A stretch of 64,000 bases of DNA from Jejuia sp049889775. GTDB taxonomy: Bacteria > Bacteroidota > Bacteroidia > Flavobacteriales > Flavobacteriaceae. The position numbers and the translations under genes are program-made. The first letter of the stretch is position 1; each line of letters begins with the position of its first letter. Positions 25,574-34,748 of this stretch are shown here, piece by piece. Location: contig JBMHCT010000035.1 in NCBI GenBank assembly GCA_049889775.1, positions 124,001-188,000 of the forward strand. The letters run 5' to 3'. Under the pieces are notes generated by a model. That model was not told where the DNA came from, searched no databases, and saw only the letters and a list, made by a program, of their open reading frames with translations.

Positions 25574-26926
25574 TTGACATTTCAAGACCTAAATTTAAAT
25601 ACACCGCTTTATAATGCCTTAGATGATTTAGGTTTTACAACGCCGACGCCAATTCAAGCGGAAGCTTATGGAACCGTAGCGTCTGGTAGAGATGTAGTTG
25701 GTATTGCGCAAACAGGAACGGGTAAAACCTTTGCCTATATGCTCCCTATTTTGCGGAATTTGAAATTCTCAAAACAAGATAATCCTAGAATTTTAATACT
25801 TGTTCCAACACGCGAATTAGTTGTACAAGTTGTCGAGGAGATCGAAAAACTCTCTAAATACATTAACAATCGTGTTTTGGGTGTTTATGGCGGCACTAAT
25901 ATTAATACTCAAAAACAAGCTGTCGCGCAAGGTTTAGATATTATTGTGGCAACTCCTGGGCGGTTATATGATTTAGCAGTGAGTAGAGTTTTGCAATTAA
26001 AATCTATTCAGAAATTAGTGATTGATGAAGTGGACGTGATGTTGGATTTAGGTTTCAGACATCAATTGGTAAATATCTTTGACATCCTTCCAGAACGTAG
26101 ACAGAATATTATGTTTTCTGCTACTATGACACAAGATGTGGATGCCTTAATTTCAGATTTCTTTAGAAACCCGGAACGCATCTCTATTGCAGTTTCGGGA
26201 ACGCCCTTAGACAATATTTCTCAATATCGTTATGAGGCTCCAAACTTTTACACCAAGTTGAATCTATTAATTCATTTGTTACAAAATGAAGAGGAATTCA
26301 ATAAAGTCCTAATTTTTGTAGCATTTAAGCGAATGGCCGATCGTTTATTTGAAAAATTGGAAGAGCATTTTAATAATGAGATTTGTGTCATCCATTCCAA
26401 CAAAACCCAAAATTATCGCCTTCGAAGTATTGAGGCATTTGACAGTGGTGAACAGCGTATTTTGATTGCTACTGATGTTATGGCACGTGGATTAGACATA
26501 GATAATATTTCGCATGTGATAAATTTTGATACACCAGAATATCCAGAAAATTACATGCATCGTATTGGTAGAACAGGACGCGCTGAACGTGAGGGTACCG
26601 CGTTAGTTTTTTCTACTGAAAAAGAGCAAGATGCATTGGAAGCTATTGAAACGTTGATGCAAATACAGATTCCAGTTTTGGATATCCCAGAACATGTAGA
26701 AATTTCTAATGAATTAATTCCTGAAGAACGTCCACAAATTAAAGAACGTAACAATCCAACTAAACGCACAGAAGAAGACGCTCCTGGACCAGCTTTTCAT
26801 GAGAAGAAAGAAAAAAACAAAAAAGTGAATCTTGGTGGTTCTTACCGCAGGGAAATGGCGAAAAAGTATAAAAAGCCTAAAACGCGTGGCGACAAAAATG
26901 CCAATAAGAAAAGAAAGAGAAGATAA
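25574..26926 (+). CDS. DEAD-box-type ATP-dependent RNA helicase (motif II reads DEVD)
   Basis: The 450-residue protein starts at TTG (25574-25576). The helicase motifs are complete: Q motif FTTPTPIQAEAYG, Walker A AQTGTGKT, PTRELVVQVVEEI, TPGRLYD, motif II VIDEVDVMLDLGF, SAT, RILIATDVMARGLDID and HRIGRTGRA. Motif II is DEVD instead of DEAD; the acidic residues needed for Mg-ATP are kept. The C-terminus is Lys/Arg-rich and probably binds RNA. Likely roles are ribosome assembly or cold-adapted RNA remodelling, by family analogy. Confidence 0.93.
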   Translation: MTFQDLNLNTPLYNALDDLGFTTPTPIQAEAYGTVASGRDVVGIAQTGTGKTFAYMLPILRNLKFSKQDNPRILILVPTRELVVQVVEEIEKLSKYINNRVLGVYGGTNINTQKQAVAQGLDIIVATPGRLYDLAVSRVLQLKSIQKLVIDEVDVMLDLGFRHQLVNIFDILPERRQNIMFSATMTQDVDALISDFFRNPERISIAVSGTPLDNISQYRYEAPNFYTKLNLLIHLLQNEEEFNKVLIFVAFKRMADRLFEKLEEHFNNEICVIHSNKTQNYRLRSIEAFDSGEQRILIATDVMARGLDIDNISHVINFDTPEYPENYMHRIGRTGRAEREGTALVFSTEKEQDALEAIETLMQIQIPVLDIPEHVEISNELIPEERPQIKERNNPTKRTEEDAPGPAFHEKKEKNKKVNLGGSYRREMAKKYKKPKTRGDKNANKKRKRR

Positions 26927-26946
26927 TTTCAAATAGACTATCGGAA

Positions 26947-27726
26947 ATGAAAAAAAGACTTTTTACAACTATTATCATCAGTATGTTAATAATTTTCAAC
27001 CTTTCCGCTGAACCAAAATGGGGCCCAACAGGACACAGAGTTGTTGGAGAAATTGCTAATAGTTATCTAAAACCAAAAACAAAGCGCGCTTTAAAAAAGC
27101 TTCTTGGTAAAGAGTCTTTGGCATTAGTTTCCACTTTTGCAGATGAAATTAAAGCAGATAAACGTTATAATGAATTTTACACATGGCATTATATTAATAT
27201 GCCAATGGATGAGACCTATGACGCTTCGAAAAGAAATCCAGATGGTGATTTGGTTAGTGGCATTACGTATTGCAAATCTGTAATCACAGATGAAAAATCT
27301 TCGGAGGCTGACAAAGCTTTTTATCTAAAACTATTAATTCACCTCATTGGAGACTTACACCAACCTATGCATATTGGATTAGCAGAAGACAGAGGTGGTA
27401 ACGATTTTAAAGTACAATGGCATTACGAAGACACAAATCTTCATAAGGTTTGGGATACCGAAATGATAAGAACCTACGGCATGAGTTATTCTGAGTTAGC
27501 GCTTAATTCACCTGCATTATCGAAAAAACAAGTAAAATTAATTCAAAAAGGTTCTGTTATTGATTGGGTAAACGAAACTCACAAGCTCACTAAAAAGGTT
27601 TATAACTCTACCAAACCAGGAGAAAATTTAAGATATAGATATTCTTATTTACATTTTAATACGGTTAGATCGCAACTTCAAATTGCTGGTATTCGTTTAG
27701 CTAAAGTTTTGAATGAATTGTTTTAA
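26947..27726 (+). CDS. S1/P1 family nuclease, secreted
   Basis: The 259-residue protein has a signal peptide (FTTIIISMLIIFNLSAE), after which the mature chain begins with the Trp of PKWGPTGHRVVGEIAN. The N-terminal Trp is a zinc ligand in the S1/P1 family. Other zinc-site residues are visible in LVSTFADEIK, WHYINMP, LIHLIGDLHQPMHIG and GGNDFKVQWHYEDTNLHKVWD. It would degrade single-stranded RNA and DNA outside the cytoplasm, probably for phosphate or nucleotide scavenging. It lies 20 bp downstream of the helicase gene. Confidence 0.93.
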   Translation: MKKRLFTTIIISMLIIFNLSAEPKWGPTGHRVVGEIANSYLKPKTKRALKKLLGKESLALVSTFADEIKADKRYNEFYTWHYINMPMDETYDASKRNPDGDLVSGITYCKSVITDEKSSEADKAFYLKLLIHLIGDLHQPMHIGLAEDRGGNDFKVQWHYEDTNLHKVWDTEMIRTYGMSYSELALNSPALSKKQVKLIQKGSVIDWVNETHKLTKKVYNSTKPGENLRYRYSYLHFNTVRSQLQIAGIRLAKVLNELF

Positions 27727-27730
27727 AATA

Positions 27731-27769
27731 CTAAAAAAAGCTCTTTTCTATAATTTATGAAAAGGGCTT
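27731..27769 (-). terminator. Hairpin terminator, minus-strand reading
   Basis: On the minus strand AAGCCCTTTTC pairs with GAAAAGAGCTT (one mismatch) around a 10-base loop and is followed by seven T. It begins 11 bp after the nuclease stop and may also help end plus-strand transcription, although that side lacks a T run. Confidence 0.5.
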
Positions 27770-27856
27770 AAAACATTCGGCAAGTTTGTTTATTAATTGA
27801 TGTAAAGTGTTTGCAAGTATATTAATAAATGTGAGTTTTACTTTTACTGGTGGATG

Positions 27857-27946
27857 CGTGCGTTAGGGATTGAACGGTATGTTTGAAATCCCCGACAGAG
27901 GAGGGATTGAGTAGTAAAAGCCCGACCCCTTGTGGGTAACTCCAAA
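27857..27946 (-). repeat. Dispersed ~90-bp element, copy R3 (diverged)
   Basis: The outer blocks GCGTTAGGGATTG and AAAGCCCGACCCCTTG then GGGTAACTCC match the reverse complement of R1/R4. The interior is diverged (ATCCCCGACAGAGGAGGGAT). Confidence 0.75.
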
Positions 27947-27964
27947 AAACTAAAGTTATAACCA

Positions 27965-27998
27965 GAAAAAATCCCTTTCCAAATAAATGAAAAGGGGT
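27965..27998 (-). terminator. Rho-independent terminator of the sigma factor/channel operon
   Basis: On the minus strand ACCCCTTTTC, loop, GGAAAGGGAT is followed by TTTTTCTGG. It lies 68-100 bp after the channel gene stop (28066). Confidence 0.6.
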
Positions 27999-28065
27999 GA
28001 TGAGATGTAGAGAGGGTTTCGTTACACAGAAAAGTAACCAACCAAATTTTAACCCTAACTTAAAG

Positions 28066-28881
28066 TTAATCCTGTATACTTACTTGACTCTCTACAATAT
28101 CTTTAATAGGTACAACAATTTTACCTGTTTTTGTTTTTAATGTTACTGATATACTATTAATTGCTTCAACTTCACCGCGTATGTCATTAAACTCTATTAT
28201 CTGACCAATTTCAAATAACTTCCTTGTGTAAAAGGTATTCAACAATTTCTCAATTACATTTCTTGCGCCTAAACCAAAAGCTAATGCAAAGGCTAAAAGA
28301 AATGCAGCAAGTATCATTTTTATATTACTGGTAATAATTTCGGTATTTATCTCAGCTTGGTTTAAAGCTGTAATAGTTATTAAAACCATTAATAATAAGA
28401 AAACGAGCTGACTCAAAAATTTACCACCTGACAATTCCATGGACTCAAAAAGCGATTGCAACGACTTCTTGACAAAATTGGCAAATAATAAACCAAGAAT
28501 AACAATGGCCAATGCTGTAAACAGTTTAGGTAAATATCCTATTAAACTGTTAAGCCCTTCGGAAACCATTGTTAGCTCTAAAATATCAGCAATAATAGAA
28601 ATCAAAATAATGTAAGAAATCCATTTTACAACTTTTACAATTACATCAACCAGTTTGATGTTTAAGGTTTTACCCTCAGACAACTCTATCTCATTAAGTT
28701 TATCTCCCAGTTTATCAACATTGGCTTTTTTTAGCAATTTGCGCAAAACTTTGGTGAAAATTTTTATTATTACCAAAGCAATAATAATAAGTGCCAAAAC
28801 ACCTAGTATTTTTGGTGCGGAACCTGCAATGGCAAGCCATACATTATACAGCGATTCTTTTAATTGTTCTATAAAATTCAT
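28066..28881 (-). CDS. Mechanosensitive ion channel (MscS-like) protein
   Basis: The 271-residue protein has four or five predicted membrane helices (near residues 22-42, 85-108, 130-150, 163-182, 188-205). The last is rich in Ala and Gly (MILAAFLLAFALAFGLGARNVIEKLL), like the MscS pore helix. A small beta domain follows (FEIGQIIEFNDIRGEVEAINSISVTLKTK ... VPIKDIVES). It probably releases solutes under membrane tension. It is the third gene of an operon with an ECF sigma factor and a 60-residue protein, 21 bp after the latter. Confidence 0.85.
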   Translation of the reverse strand: MNFIEQLKESLYNVWLAIAGSAPKILGVLALIIIALVIIKIFTKVLRKLLKKANVDKLGDKLNEIELSEGKTLNIKLVDVIVKVVKWISYIILISIIADILELTMVSEGLNSLIGYLPKLFTALAIVILGLLFANFVKKSLQSLFESMELSGGKFLSQLVFLLLMVLITITALNQAEINTEIITSNIKMILAAFLLAFALAFGLGARNVIEKLLNTFYTRKLFEIGQIIEFNDIRGEVEAINSISVTLKTKTGKIVVPIKDIVESQVSIQD

Positions 28882-28902
28882 AATTGTTAGGGTTATAATC
28901 GA

Positions 28903-29085
28903 TTATGTGTTGTTTTGATCGCGCTTACTAATTACCGTTTCTATAACATGACTCATGTTATAGGAAAACAAAGCTGCTAAATCCATAATAAGTTTTGCAA
29001 TGGCAATATCAGTCATTACCTTAGACTTTAACTCTGGCGGAACCTCCTTAAGCGGCTGGTTTATTTGTTTAAACGGATTTTCCAT
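28903..29085 (-). CDS. Small conserved-type protein in sigma factor operon
   Basis: The 60-residue protein lies between the sigma factor and channel genes, 6 bp after the sigma stop and 21 bp before the channel start. It begins MENPFKQINQPLKEVPPELK and contains an amphipathic helical region (KVMTDIAIAKLIMDLAALFSYN). There is no membrane helix and no Cys. I do not know its function. Its position directly after an ECF sigma factor suggests a small regulator such as a soluble anti-sigma-like protein, which is inference only. Confidence 0.65.
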   Translation of the reverse strand: MENPFKQINQPLKEVPPELKSKVMTDIAIAKLIMDLAALFSYNMSHVIETVISKRDQNNT

Positions 29086-29091
29086 TGGTAA

Positions 29092-29661
29092 TTAGTTATT
29101 GGAATAAACTTGTAAAAGTTTATCCTTTGCTCTTTTAATTCTCATTTTTACTGCACTCTCGCCTATGTCTAAAACAGATTCTATTTCCTTAATGGTTAAA
29201 AAATCTTGATATTTTAGTAATAGTATCATTTTCTCATCAGGCGATATCAATTCCATACATTTTTTCAACTTATCAACACGCATATTGAGAAACTCCTTAT
29301 CTTCTATCTCACTGTCCGATACATTTTCTATATCGGTATAGTCAACAGATTTCTTCTCGATTTTTTTGGCAGTATTACGGGTTACATAATTTACACAATG
29401 ATTATATGTGAATGCATATAACCAAGTTGAAAACTTAGACTTCCCTTTAAAACTGGCCAATTTCACAAAAAGCTTTAAAAAAACATCTTGTGTTAAATCC
29501 TTAGCCTCATCTTCGTCCCTAGCAAACCCATAGCATTTATTATACACCAAGGTTGCATATCTATCATAAAGAACTTCAAAAAGCAACGTATCATTATTCT
29601 GCACTATAGCTTTTATTAAATCCTCGTCCGATTTATTTTTAATGTTGTCTAGGGTTTTCAA
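29092..29661 (-). CDS. ECF-type RNA polymerase sigma factor
   Basis: The 189-residue protein has sigma region 2 (DEAKDLTQDVFLKLFVKLAS, FSTWLYAFTYNHCVNYVTRN) and region 4 (ISPDEKMILLLKYQDFLTIK, then EIESVLDIGESAVKMRIKRA). It would direct RNA polymerase to a dedicated promoter set. It heads an operon with a 60-residue protein and an MscS-type channel, suggesting a membrane or osmotic stress role. No typical transmembrane anti-sigma factor is encoded next to it. A perfect 8-bp inverted repeat lies 44 bp upstream. Confidence 0.92.
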   Translation of the reverse strand: MKTLDNIKNKSDEDLIKAIVQNNDTLLFEVLYDRYATLVYNKCYGFARDEDEAKDLTQDVFLKLFVKLASFKGKSKFSTWLYAFTYNHCVNYVTRNTAKKIEKKSVDYTDIENVSDSEIEDKEFLNMRVDKLKKCMELISPDEKMILLLKYQDFLTIKEIESVLDIGESAVKMRIKRAKDKLLQVYSNN

Positions 29662-29704
29662 ATTTAGCTTTTAGCCAATTTTAAATGGTTGTTGGTTTTA
29701 AGAC

Positions 29705-29723
29705 ACTTCTTTTTTAAAGAAGT
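29705..29723. promoter_or_regulatory. Perfect inverted repeat upstream of the sigma factor gene
   Basis: ACTTCTTT and AAAGAAGT flank TTT, 44-62 bp before the sigma factor start. It could be an operator. It lacks a T tract on the minus strand, so it is a poor terminator for the DUF4249 gene that ends 112 bp upstream. Confidence 0.35.
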
Positions 29724-29834
29724 CACTCAATGCACAAAAAAAGTAAAAAAAAGTGATTGCGTACTAAAAACCTTATAAAAAATATACGCAAATAATACTC
29801 AAATTTGAAAGACTAAAAAAGTGTCTTTTAAAAC

Positions 29835-30680
29835 CTATTGAAACGTGTAACTGGCTTTAACCACTTGCGATAATCTAAAGTATCCAAAAGCGAAATTTTC
29901 AGGATTGTAAGGGTTAATAACATTGCCTTTTAAAGTGGCTGGCACAGTACCAAATGGGTTTTCGGCATTTTCATACTGATCTACTAAAAGATCCATAAAA
30001 TTGAAATATTGCTTAGAAATACCGTAAAACTCTATATTAGCTCTATCGCCAGGTATGAACTCTTCTTCGCCACTATCCTCATCATCCTCTTTTTCAAAAA
30101 ACACTTTCATTCTGTTACCATCGGTAAACTCATCAGGAATCACCAATAATTCAGGTAATAAATCACCAGCCTCTTCAAATCGAAACAAGTAAAAATTTTC
30201 TTCGTTTGGCGGATCATTAAAATAGATATCAACTTCCAGAGCATCATCATCAAAACCTCCAACACGGGCTTGACTTATTTCATCAATATCAACTACAGGT
30301 GTCATGGTTTCTTCAGCTACATATGTTTCGCCGTCATAAATAACTTCTAATGTATAAGATTGATTTAAAACAGGAACAAAATTACTAGCACCATAAACGC
30401 CATTACCCTGATGAAAGAATATAAACTCTTGATTAGTAGTATTATTTATAACTTTTACTGATGCATTGGTGACTTCGGTATTAGACAGGTTGTCAAAAAA
30501 CGGTGTTGACGTACTTAATTTTACAAATTGCATGCTTCCGTCTGTGCCCTTTTCCCAATCAATGGAAGCTTCAACAACTAACCTTGGTGGTGCTTCAGGA
30601 ACATCAACATCCACAACATCAGTACATGACATAGCACTTACAAAAACTAAAATTACTATTGTATATAACGAGTGCTTCAT
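29835..30680 (-). CDS. DUF4249 family lipoprotein, partner of TonB receptor
   Basis: The 281-residue protein has a lipoprotein signal (TIVILVFVSAMSC, Cys at residue 19) followed by DVPEAPPRLVVEASIDW, typical of DUF4249. The middle is acidic (EKEDDEDSGEEEF). DUF4249 proteins sit next to TonB-dependent receptors in Bacteroidota and may play a SusD-like surface role, but their ligands are unknown. It begins 3 bp after the receptor stop and is almost certainly cotranscribed with it. Confidence 0.88.
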   Translation of the reverse strand: MKHSLYTIVILVFVSAMSCTDVVDVDVPEAPPRLVVEASIDWEKGTDGSMQFVKLSTSTPFFDNLSNTEVTNASVKVINNTTNQEFIFFHQGNGVYGASNFVPVLNQSYTLEVIYDGETYVAEETMTPVVDIDEISQARVGGFDDDALEVDIYFNDPPNEENFYLFRFEEAGDLLPELLVIPDEFTDGNRMKVFFEKEDDEDSGEEEFIPGDRANIEFYGISKQYFNFMDLLVDQYENAENPFGTVPATLKGNVINPYNPENFAFGYFRLSQVVKASYTFQ

Positions 30681-30683
30681 GAT

Positions 30684-33062
30684 TTAAAACTTAAAATTAT
30701 ATGATACTGACGGTACAATACCAAAAATGGCTGTCCTTGTTGCTTCATTTGCTCCAGTTTCCCGATTTTGTCCAAAAGCAATGGAGGCCGCATTTCTGCG
30801 ATTGTAAAGGTTATAAATGCCAAATACCCACTCACCTTTCCATCGGTTATTAGGCTTTCTATTGGGAACATAAGTTGCAGACACGTCTATACGATGATAA
30901 TTTGGCAACCTACTTGCATTTCTGTCTGAAAAACTAGCAATATTCAAATCTTCGTAAACGTATTGCCCATCAGGATAGGTTACGGGACGACCTGTTTGGT
31001 ATATGAGGTTCATACCAAAATCCCATTTACTATTTAACTTATAGCTTGTTGTGATAGAGACATCATGCGTTCTATCTTGAGGCGTATAGTACCATTCACC
31101 ATTATTAATTCCAGGCCCACCAGCTGCCCCACCAGGTGTGCGTTGTTCTGCTTTAGAAAGCGTATACGCAAACCAGCCCTTAAAATCACCTTTGTTTTTT
31201 CTAAATAAAAACTCCAACCCATAGGCTCTCATTTCGCCATTTAATATTTCAGTTTCTATGGTGTTCTGGCCTATTAAATCTGAACCATCCACATAATCGA
31301 TTCTATTGTCAACCGTTTTATAATACGCCTCAACTTCAAAAGAATACTTTTTATTAGTGAAATTTCTAAAATAACCGATAGCATATTGATCTGAAAGCTG
31401 TGGCTTAATGAACTTTCCACTCGGTGTCCAAACATCTAAAGGTGTAACCGACAATGTATTAGATAATAAATGGATGTATTGTGCGGTACGACTATATCCC
31501 ATTTTTACCGAAGCTTCATCATTTAATTGATACGCCAATGCCAAACGTGGTTCTATATTACCAAAAGATTTTATAGTTTCATTTTTAGCATAATTGGTTT
31601 CACCGATAACAGTACCATCTTCGTAAATACCAAGGGTTTCGTTGTATACAATTGGGAGTCCATCCTCATAATCAGTTAATGGTTGACCGCCTCTACGCAT
31701 AAAGTAGCTGTATCGCAATCCTGCTGTAATAGTCAAATCATTGGAAACCTTATATTCTGCGCTCGCGTATAAGCCATTTTCAAATGCTCTTTTTTGATCT
31801 AATAATAACGAATTTATGGAAGATGTATCTGAAGTAGGATTAATTTCACCTGGATTGAAATCGTAATAAATAGCATTCAACCCAAAATCCAGCTGCAGTT
31901 TATCACTTTGAAAGTAACTTAAATCGTATTTAATATTGTAATTGGTAATTTCTGAAATCCAATCGAATTCAAAGGATTTAAAATCCAAAATATAATCATA
32001 ATCACTATAAATGAAAGATAGGTTTGAAAACACACGATCACTAAAAATATGGTTCCATCTTAAGTTTCCAGAGGCATTACCGTAACCGCTATCAAAATTT
32101 GCTCCGAAATTAAACTCATCTCTTCCGAAATATCCTGATAAGTATAGCTTGTTGTTGTCATCAACATTATAATTAGTCTTAAGGTTTAAATCATAGAATT
32201 GTGCGGAATTTTCAATATCCGCCGCTTGAAGAAAAAGATGTACATAGGAGCTTCTACCAGCAACTAAAAACGAACTCTTATCTTTAACAATAGGCCCTTC
32301 CGCAGAAAGCCTGCTTGATATTAGGCCAATGCCTCCTTTTAATTGAAAGTTTTTACTATTACCATCTTTTTGACGCACATCCAACACAGAAGACACTCTT
32401 CCTCCAAATCGCGCCGGAATACCGCCTTTGTATAATTTTACATCCTTCATAGCATCTGCATTAAATACAGAAAAAGCACCAAACAAATGTGAAATATTAT
32501 AAATAATAGCTTCGTCCAGAAGTACTAAATTTTGGTCTTGAGCACCACCACGCACGTTAAATCCACCGGAAACCTCATCACCACTAGTTACTCCAGGGAG
32601 CAATTGAATGGATTTGATAACATCAACTTCCCCAAGAACCACTGGCATTTTCTTTATAGTTTCTACCTTTAGTTTAGACACACTCATTTGAGGTGTTTTG
32701 ATGTTAAGACGTTCAGATTCTTCTGCAACTACCAAAACTTCGTCCAACTCTGTTGAGGATTCAGATATCTCGAAATCTATCTTTTGATTGCTGTCTAGTA
32801 TCAATTTTTTGGAGGACGTTGCGAAACCAACATAGGATACTACTAAATTATACTCTCCTTCTGCAGCGGTGATGGAATAAAACCCATATTCATTAGTAAT
32901 AGCACCAATTGCAGTGCCTTCTAAAAACACCGAAGCACCAAATAGGGTTTCGCCGTTAGATGCATCTGTTATTGTACCGCTGATGGTATATTTATCTTGA
33001 GCTGAAATGAAAACTGAAAATATCAGTAATATTTTAAGACACAAGAATTTCGTGTAGTTCAT
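30684..33062 (-). CDS. TonB-dependent outer membrane receptor with carboxypeptidase-like N-terminal domain
   Basis: I take the start at 33062 (MNYTKFLCLKILLIFSVFISAQ, a signal peptide), 7 codons inside the longest frame. The order is a CarboxypepD_reg-like domain (SGTITDASNGETLFGASVFL), a plug domain (PVVLGEVDVIKSIQLLPGV, GFNVRGGAQDQNLVLLDEA) and a large beta barrel with many aromatic strands ending in Phe (SVSYNFKF). About 792 residues. It imports an unknown ligand using TonB energy. It is paired with the DUF4249 lipoprotein. Confidence 0.93.
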   Translation of the reverse strand: MNYTKFLCLKILLIFSVFISAQDKYTISGTITDASNGETLFGASVFLEGTAIGAITNEYGFYSITAAEGEYNLVVSYVGFATSSKKLILDSNQKIDFEISESSTELDEVLVVAEESERLNIKTPQMSVSKLKVETIKKMPVVLGEVDVIKSIQLLPGVTSGDEVSGGFNVRGGAQDQNLVLLDEAIIYNISHLFGAFSVFNADAMKDVKLYKGGIPARFGGRVSSVLDVRQKDGNSKNFQLKGGIGLISSRLSAEGPIVKDKSSFLVAGRSSYVHLFLQAADIENSAQFYDLNLKTNYNVDDNNKLYLSGYFGRDEFNFGANFDSGYGNASGNLRWNHIFSDRVFSNLSFIYSDYDYILDFKSFEFDWISEITNYNIKYDLSYFQSDKLQLDFGLNAIYYDFNPGEINPTSDTSSINSLLLDQKRAFENGLYASAEYKVSNDLTITAGLRYSYFMRRGGQPLTDYEDGLPIVYNETLGIYEDGTVIGETNYAKNETIKSFGNIEPRLALAYQLNDEASVKMGYSRTAQYIHLLSNTLSVTPLDVWTPSGKFIKPQLSDQYAIGYFRNFTNKKYSFEVEAYYKTVDNRIDYVDGSDLIGQNTIETEILNGEMRAYGLEFLFRKNKGDFKGWFAYTLSKAEQRTPGGAAGGPGINNGEWYYTPQDRTHDVSITTSYKLNSKWDFGMNLIYQTGRPVTYPDGQYVYEDLNIASFSDRNASRLPNYHRIDVSATYVPNRKPNNRWKGEWVFGIYNLYNRRNAASIAFGQNRETGANEATRTAIFGIVPSVSYNFKF

Positions 33063-33136
33063 AAAGCAATTTCTTAAAAACAAAATTACGTAATTTGAAT
33101 TACTTTGTTTAAATAAAATATTAAATTATTAAACAT

Positions 33137-33166
33137 AAAAAAGACGAACTAGAAGCTCGTCTTTTT
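33137..33166. terminator. Bidirectional rho-independent terminator after lpd
   Basis: AAAAAGACGA and TCGTCTTTTT form a perfect 10-bp stem around a 9-base loop, with T runs on both strands. It lies 22 bp after the lpd stop and 75 bp before the TonB receptor start. Confidence 0.8.
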
Positions 33167-33187
33167 AATCAAAAATTCGTTGACACC

Positions 33188-34588
33188 TTAAACATGCAGC
33201 GCTCTATCTTCAGTAGCTGCTAGTGCTGCTTCCTTAATAGCTTCGGTAAACGTAGGATGCGCGTGAGACATTCTAGAAATATCTTCAGCAGAAGCGCGGT
33301 ATTCCATGGCTACAACCGCTTCAGCAATTAAGTCTGCTGCTCTTGCACCTATCATATGTACACCTAAAATTTCATCTGTTGTTTTATCTGCTAAAATTTT
33401 CACAAAACCATCAATATCCATACTGGCTCTTGCTCTACCTAAAGCACGCATTGGGAATTGTCCAGATTTATAGTCAATACCGGCTTCTTTTAATTGCTCT
33501 TCAGTTTTTCCAACAGAGGCTACTTCTGGCCATGTGTAAACTACCCCTGGAATTAAATTATAATCAATATGTGGTTTTTGTCCAGCTAAAGTTTCTGCAA
33601 CAAAAACACCTTCTTCTTCAGCTTTGTGTGCCAACATTGCACCTTTCACCACATCACCAATAGCATAAATATTTGAAGCTGATGTTTGCAAATGGTCGTT
33701 CACTTCTACTCTACCTCTTTCATCTAACTTTACGCCTGCTGCTTTGGCATTTAAGCCTTCTGTATATGGACTACGTCCCACTGAAACCAAACAGTAATCG
33801 CCCTTAAACTCTACTTCTTCGCCTTTTTTATTGTCCGCTTTGACTATAACCTCGTCTCCAACACGCTCCACAGATTTCACTTTGTGAGACACCTGCATAG
33901 AGAATTTAGCTTTTTTGAAAACCTTATTTAATTCCTTAGATAAGCCTGCATCCATGGTTGGGATGATACGATCCATATATTCAATGACAGTAACCTCAGA
34001 ACCTAGCCTCTTATAAACCTGTCCCAATTCCAACCCAATAACTCCACCACCGATAATAATTAAATGCTTTGGAATTTCCTTCAACTTTAAAGCCTCTGTG
34101 GAAGTAATAATACGTTCTTTGTCTATCTCAATAAAAGGTAAAGTAGATGGTTTACTACCCGTTGCAATAATGGTATGTTTTGCTTCTATCTCGGTAGTTT
34201 CTTCACCGGCAATTGTAATATGGGTTGCGTCCTTAAAACTACCTAAACCTTGATATACATCAATATTATTTTTCTTCATCAAGAAATCAATACCTCCGGT
34301 AGTTTGATCTACAACAGATTGTTTCCGATCAATCATTTTTTCAAGGTTAACCTTTATATCACCAGGAATTTCAATTCCATGCTCTTCAAAATGCTTAATG
34401 GCATCTTCATAATGGTGAGACGAATCCAGAAGTGCTTTACTTGGTATACATCCAACATTTAAACAGGTGCCACCAAGCGTACTGTATTTTTCTATAATTG
34501 CGGTTTTCATACCCAATTGCGCACAACGAATTGCTGCAACATATCCTCCTGGACCAGAACCAATTACGGCTACATCATATGAGTTCAT
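33188..34588 (-). CDS. lpdA: Dihydrolipoyl dehydrogenase (E3)
   Basis: The 466-residue protein has the FAD-binding GSGPGGYVAAIR start, the redox-active disulfide GGTCLNVGCIPSKALLDSS, an NAD-binding GGGVIGLELGQVYKRLG, and the dimer-interface HAHPTFTEAIKEAAL with the catalytic His. It reoxidises lipoyl groups of 2-oxoacid dehydrogenase complexes. The length equals the family norm. No E1 or E2 genes are adjacent, so it probably serves several complexes. Confidence 0.96.
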   Translation of the reverse strand: MNSYDVAVIGSGPGGYVAAIRCAQLGMKTAIIEKYSTLGGTCLNVGCIPSKALLDSSHHYEDAIKHFEEHGIEIPGDIKVNLEKMIDRKQSVVDQTTGGIDFLMKKNNIDVYQGLGSFKDATHITIAGEETTEIEAKHTIIATGSKPSTLPFIEIDKERIITSTEALKLKEIPKHLIIIGGGVIGLELGQVYKRLGSEVTVIEYMDRIIPTMDAGLSKELNKVFKKAKFSMQVSHKVKSVERVGDEVIVKADNKKGEEVEFKGDYCLVSVGRSPYTEGLNAKAAGVKLDERGRVEVNDHLQTSASNIYAIGDVVKGAMLAHKAEEEGVFVAETLAGQKPHIDYNLIPGVVYTWPEVASVGKTEEQLKEAGIDYKSGQFPMRALGRARASMDIDGFVKILADKTTDEILGVHMIGARAADLIAEAVVAMEYRASAEDISRMSHAHPTFTEAIKEAALAATEDRALHV

Positions 34589-34622
34589 AAAATAATTTTG
34601 ATTATTAACTTAAAACGGATAC

Positions 34623-34630
34623 CAAAAATA
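34623..34630 (-). promoter_or_regulatory. -7 box of lpd
   Basis: The minus strand reads TATTTTTG, an exact TAnnTTTG match, 34 bp before the start codon. The -33 element is not clear. Confidence 0.4.
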
Positions 34631-34748
34631 CGAATGTTTTACGTTTACACCATAAAAAATAAGCTTATAAAATTAGAAATATGACGCGTGGAATTTTGTG
34701 ACAGATTTTTAATAAATATGCAACGTTCTATGGAATTACCCAGATATT

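Larger units (their letters stand above)
27727..28065. other. 339-bp intergenic region between convergent genes, with two terminators and repeat R3
   Basis: The nuclease gene (plus) and channel gene (minus) converge here. The region holds hairpins at 27731-27769 and 27965-27998 and a copy of the 90-bp dispersed element at 27857-27946. A 65-codon minus-strand frame (27844-28041) is composed largely of the translated repeat and is not accepted as a gene. Confidence 0.65.

Noticed and set aside
27844..28041. 65-codon minus-strand frame between the nuclease and channel genes
   Set aside because: It consists of the dispersed element R3 and the channel-operon terminator.
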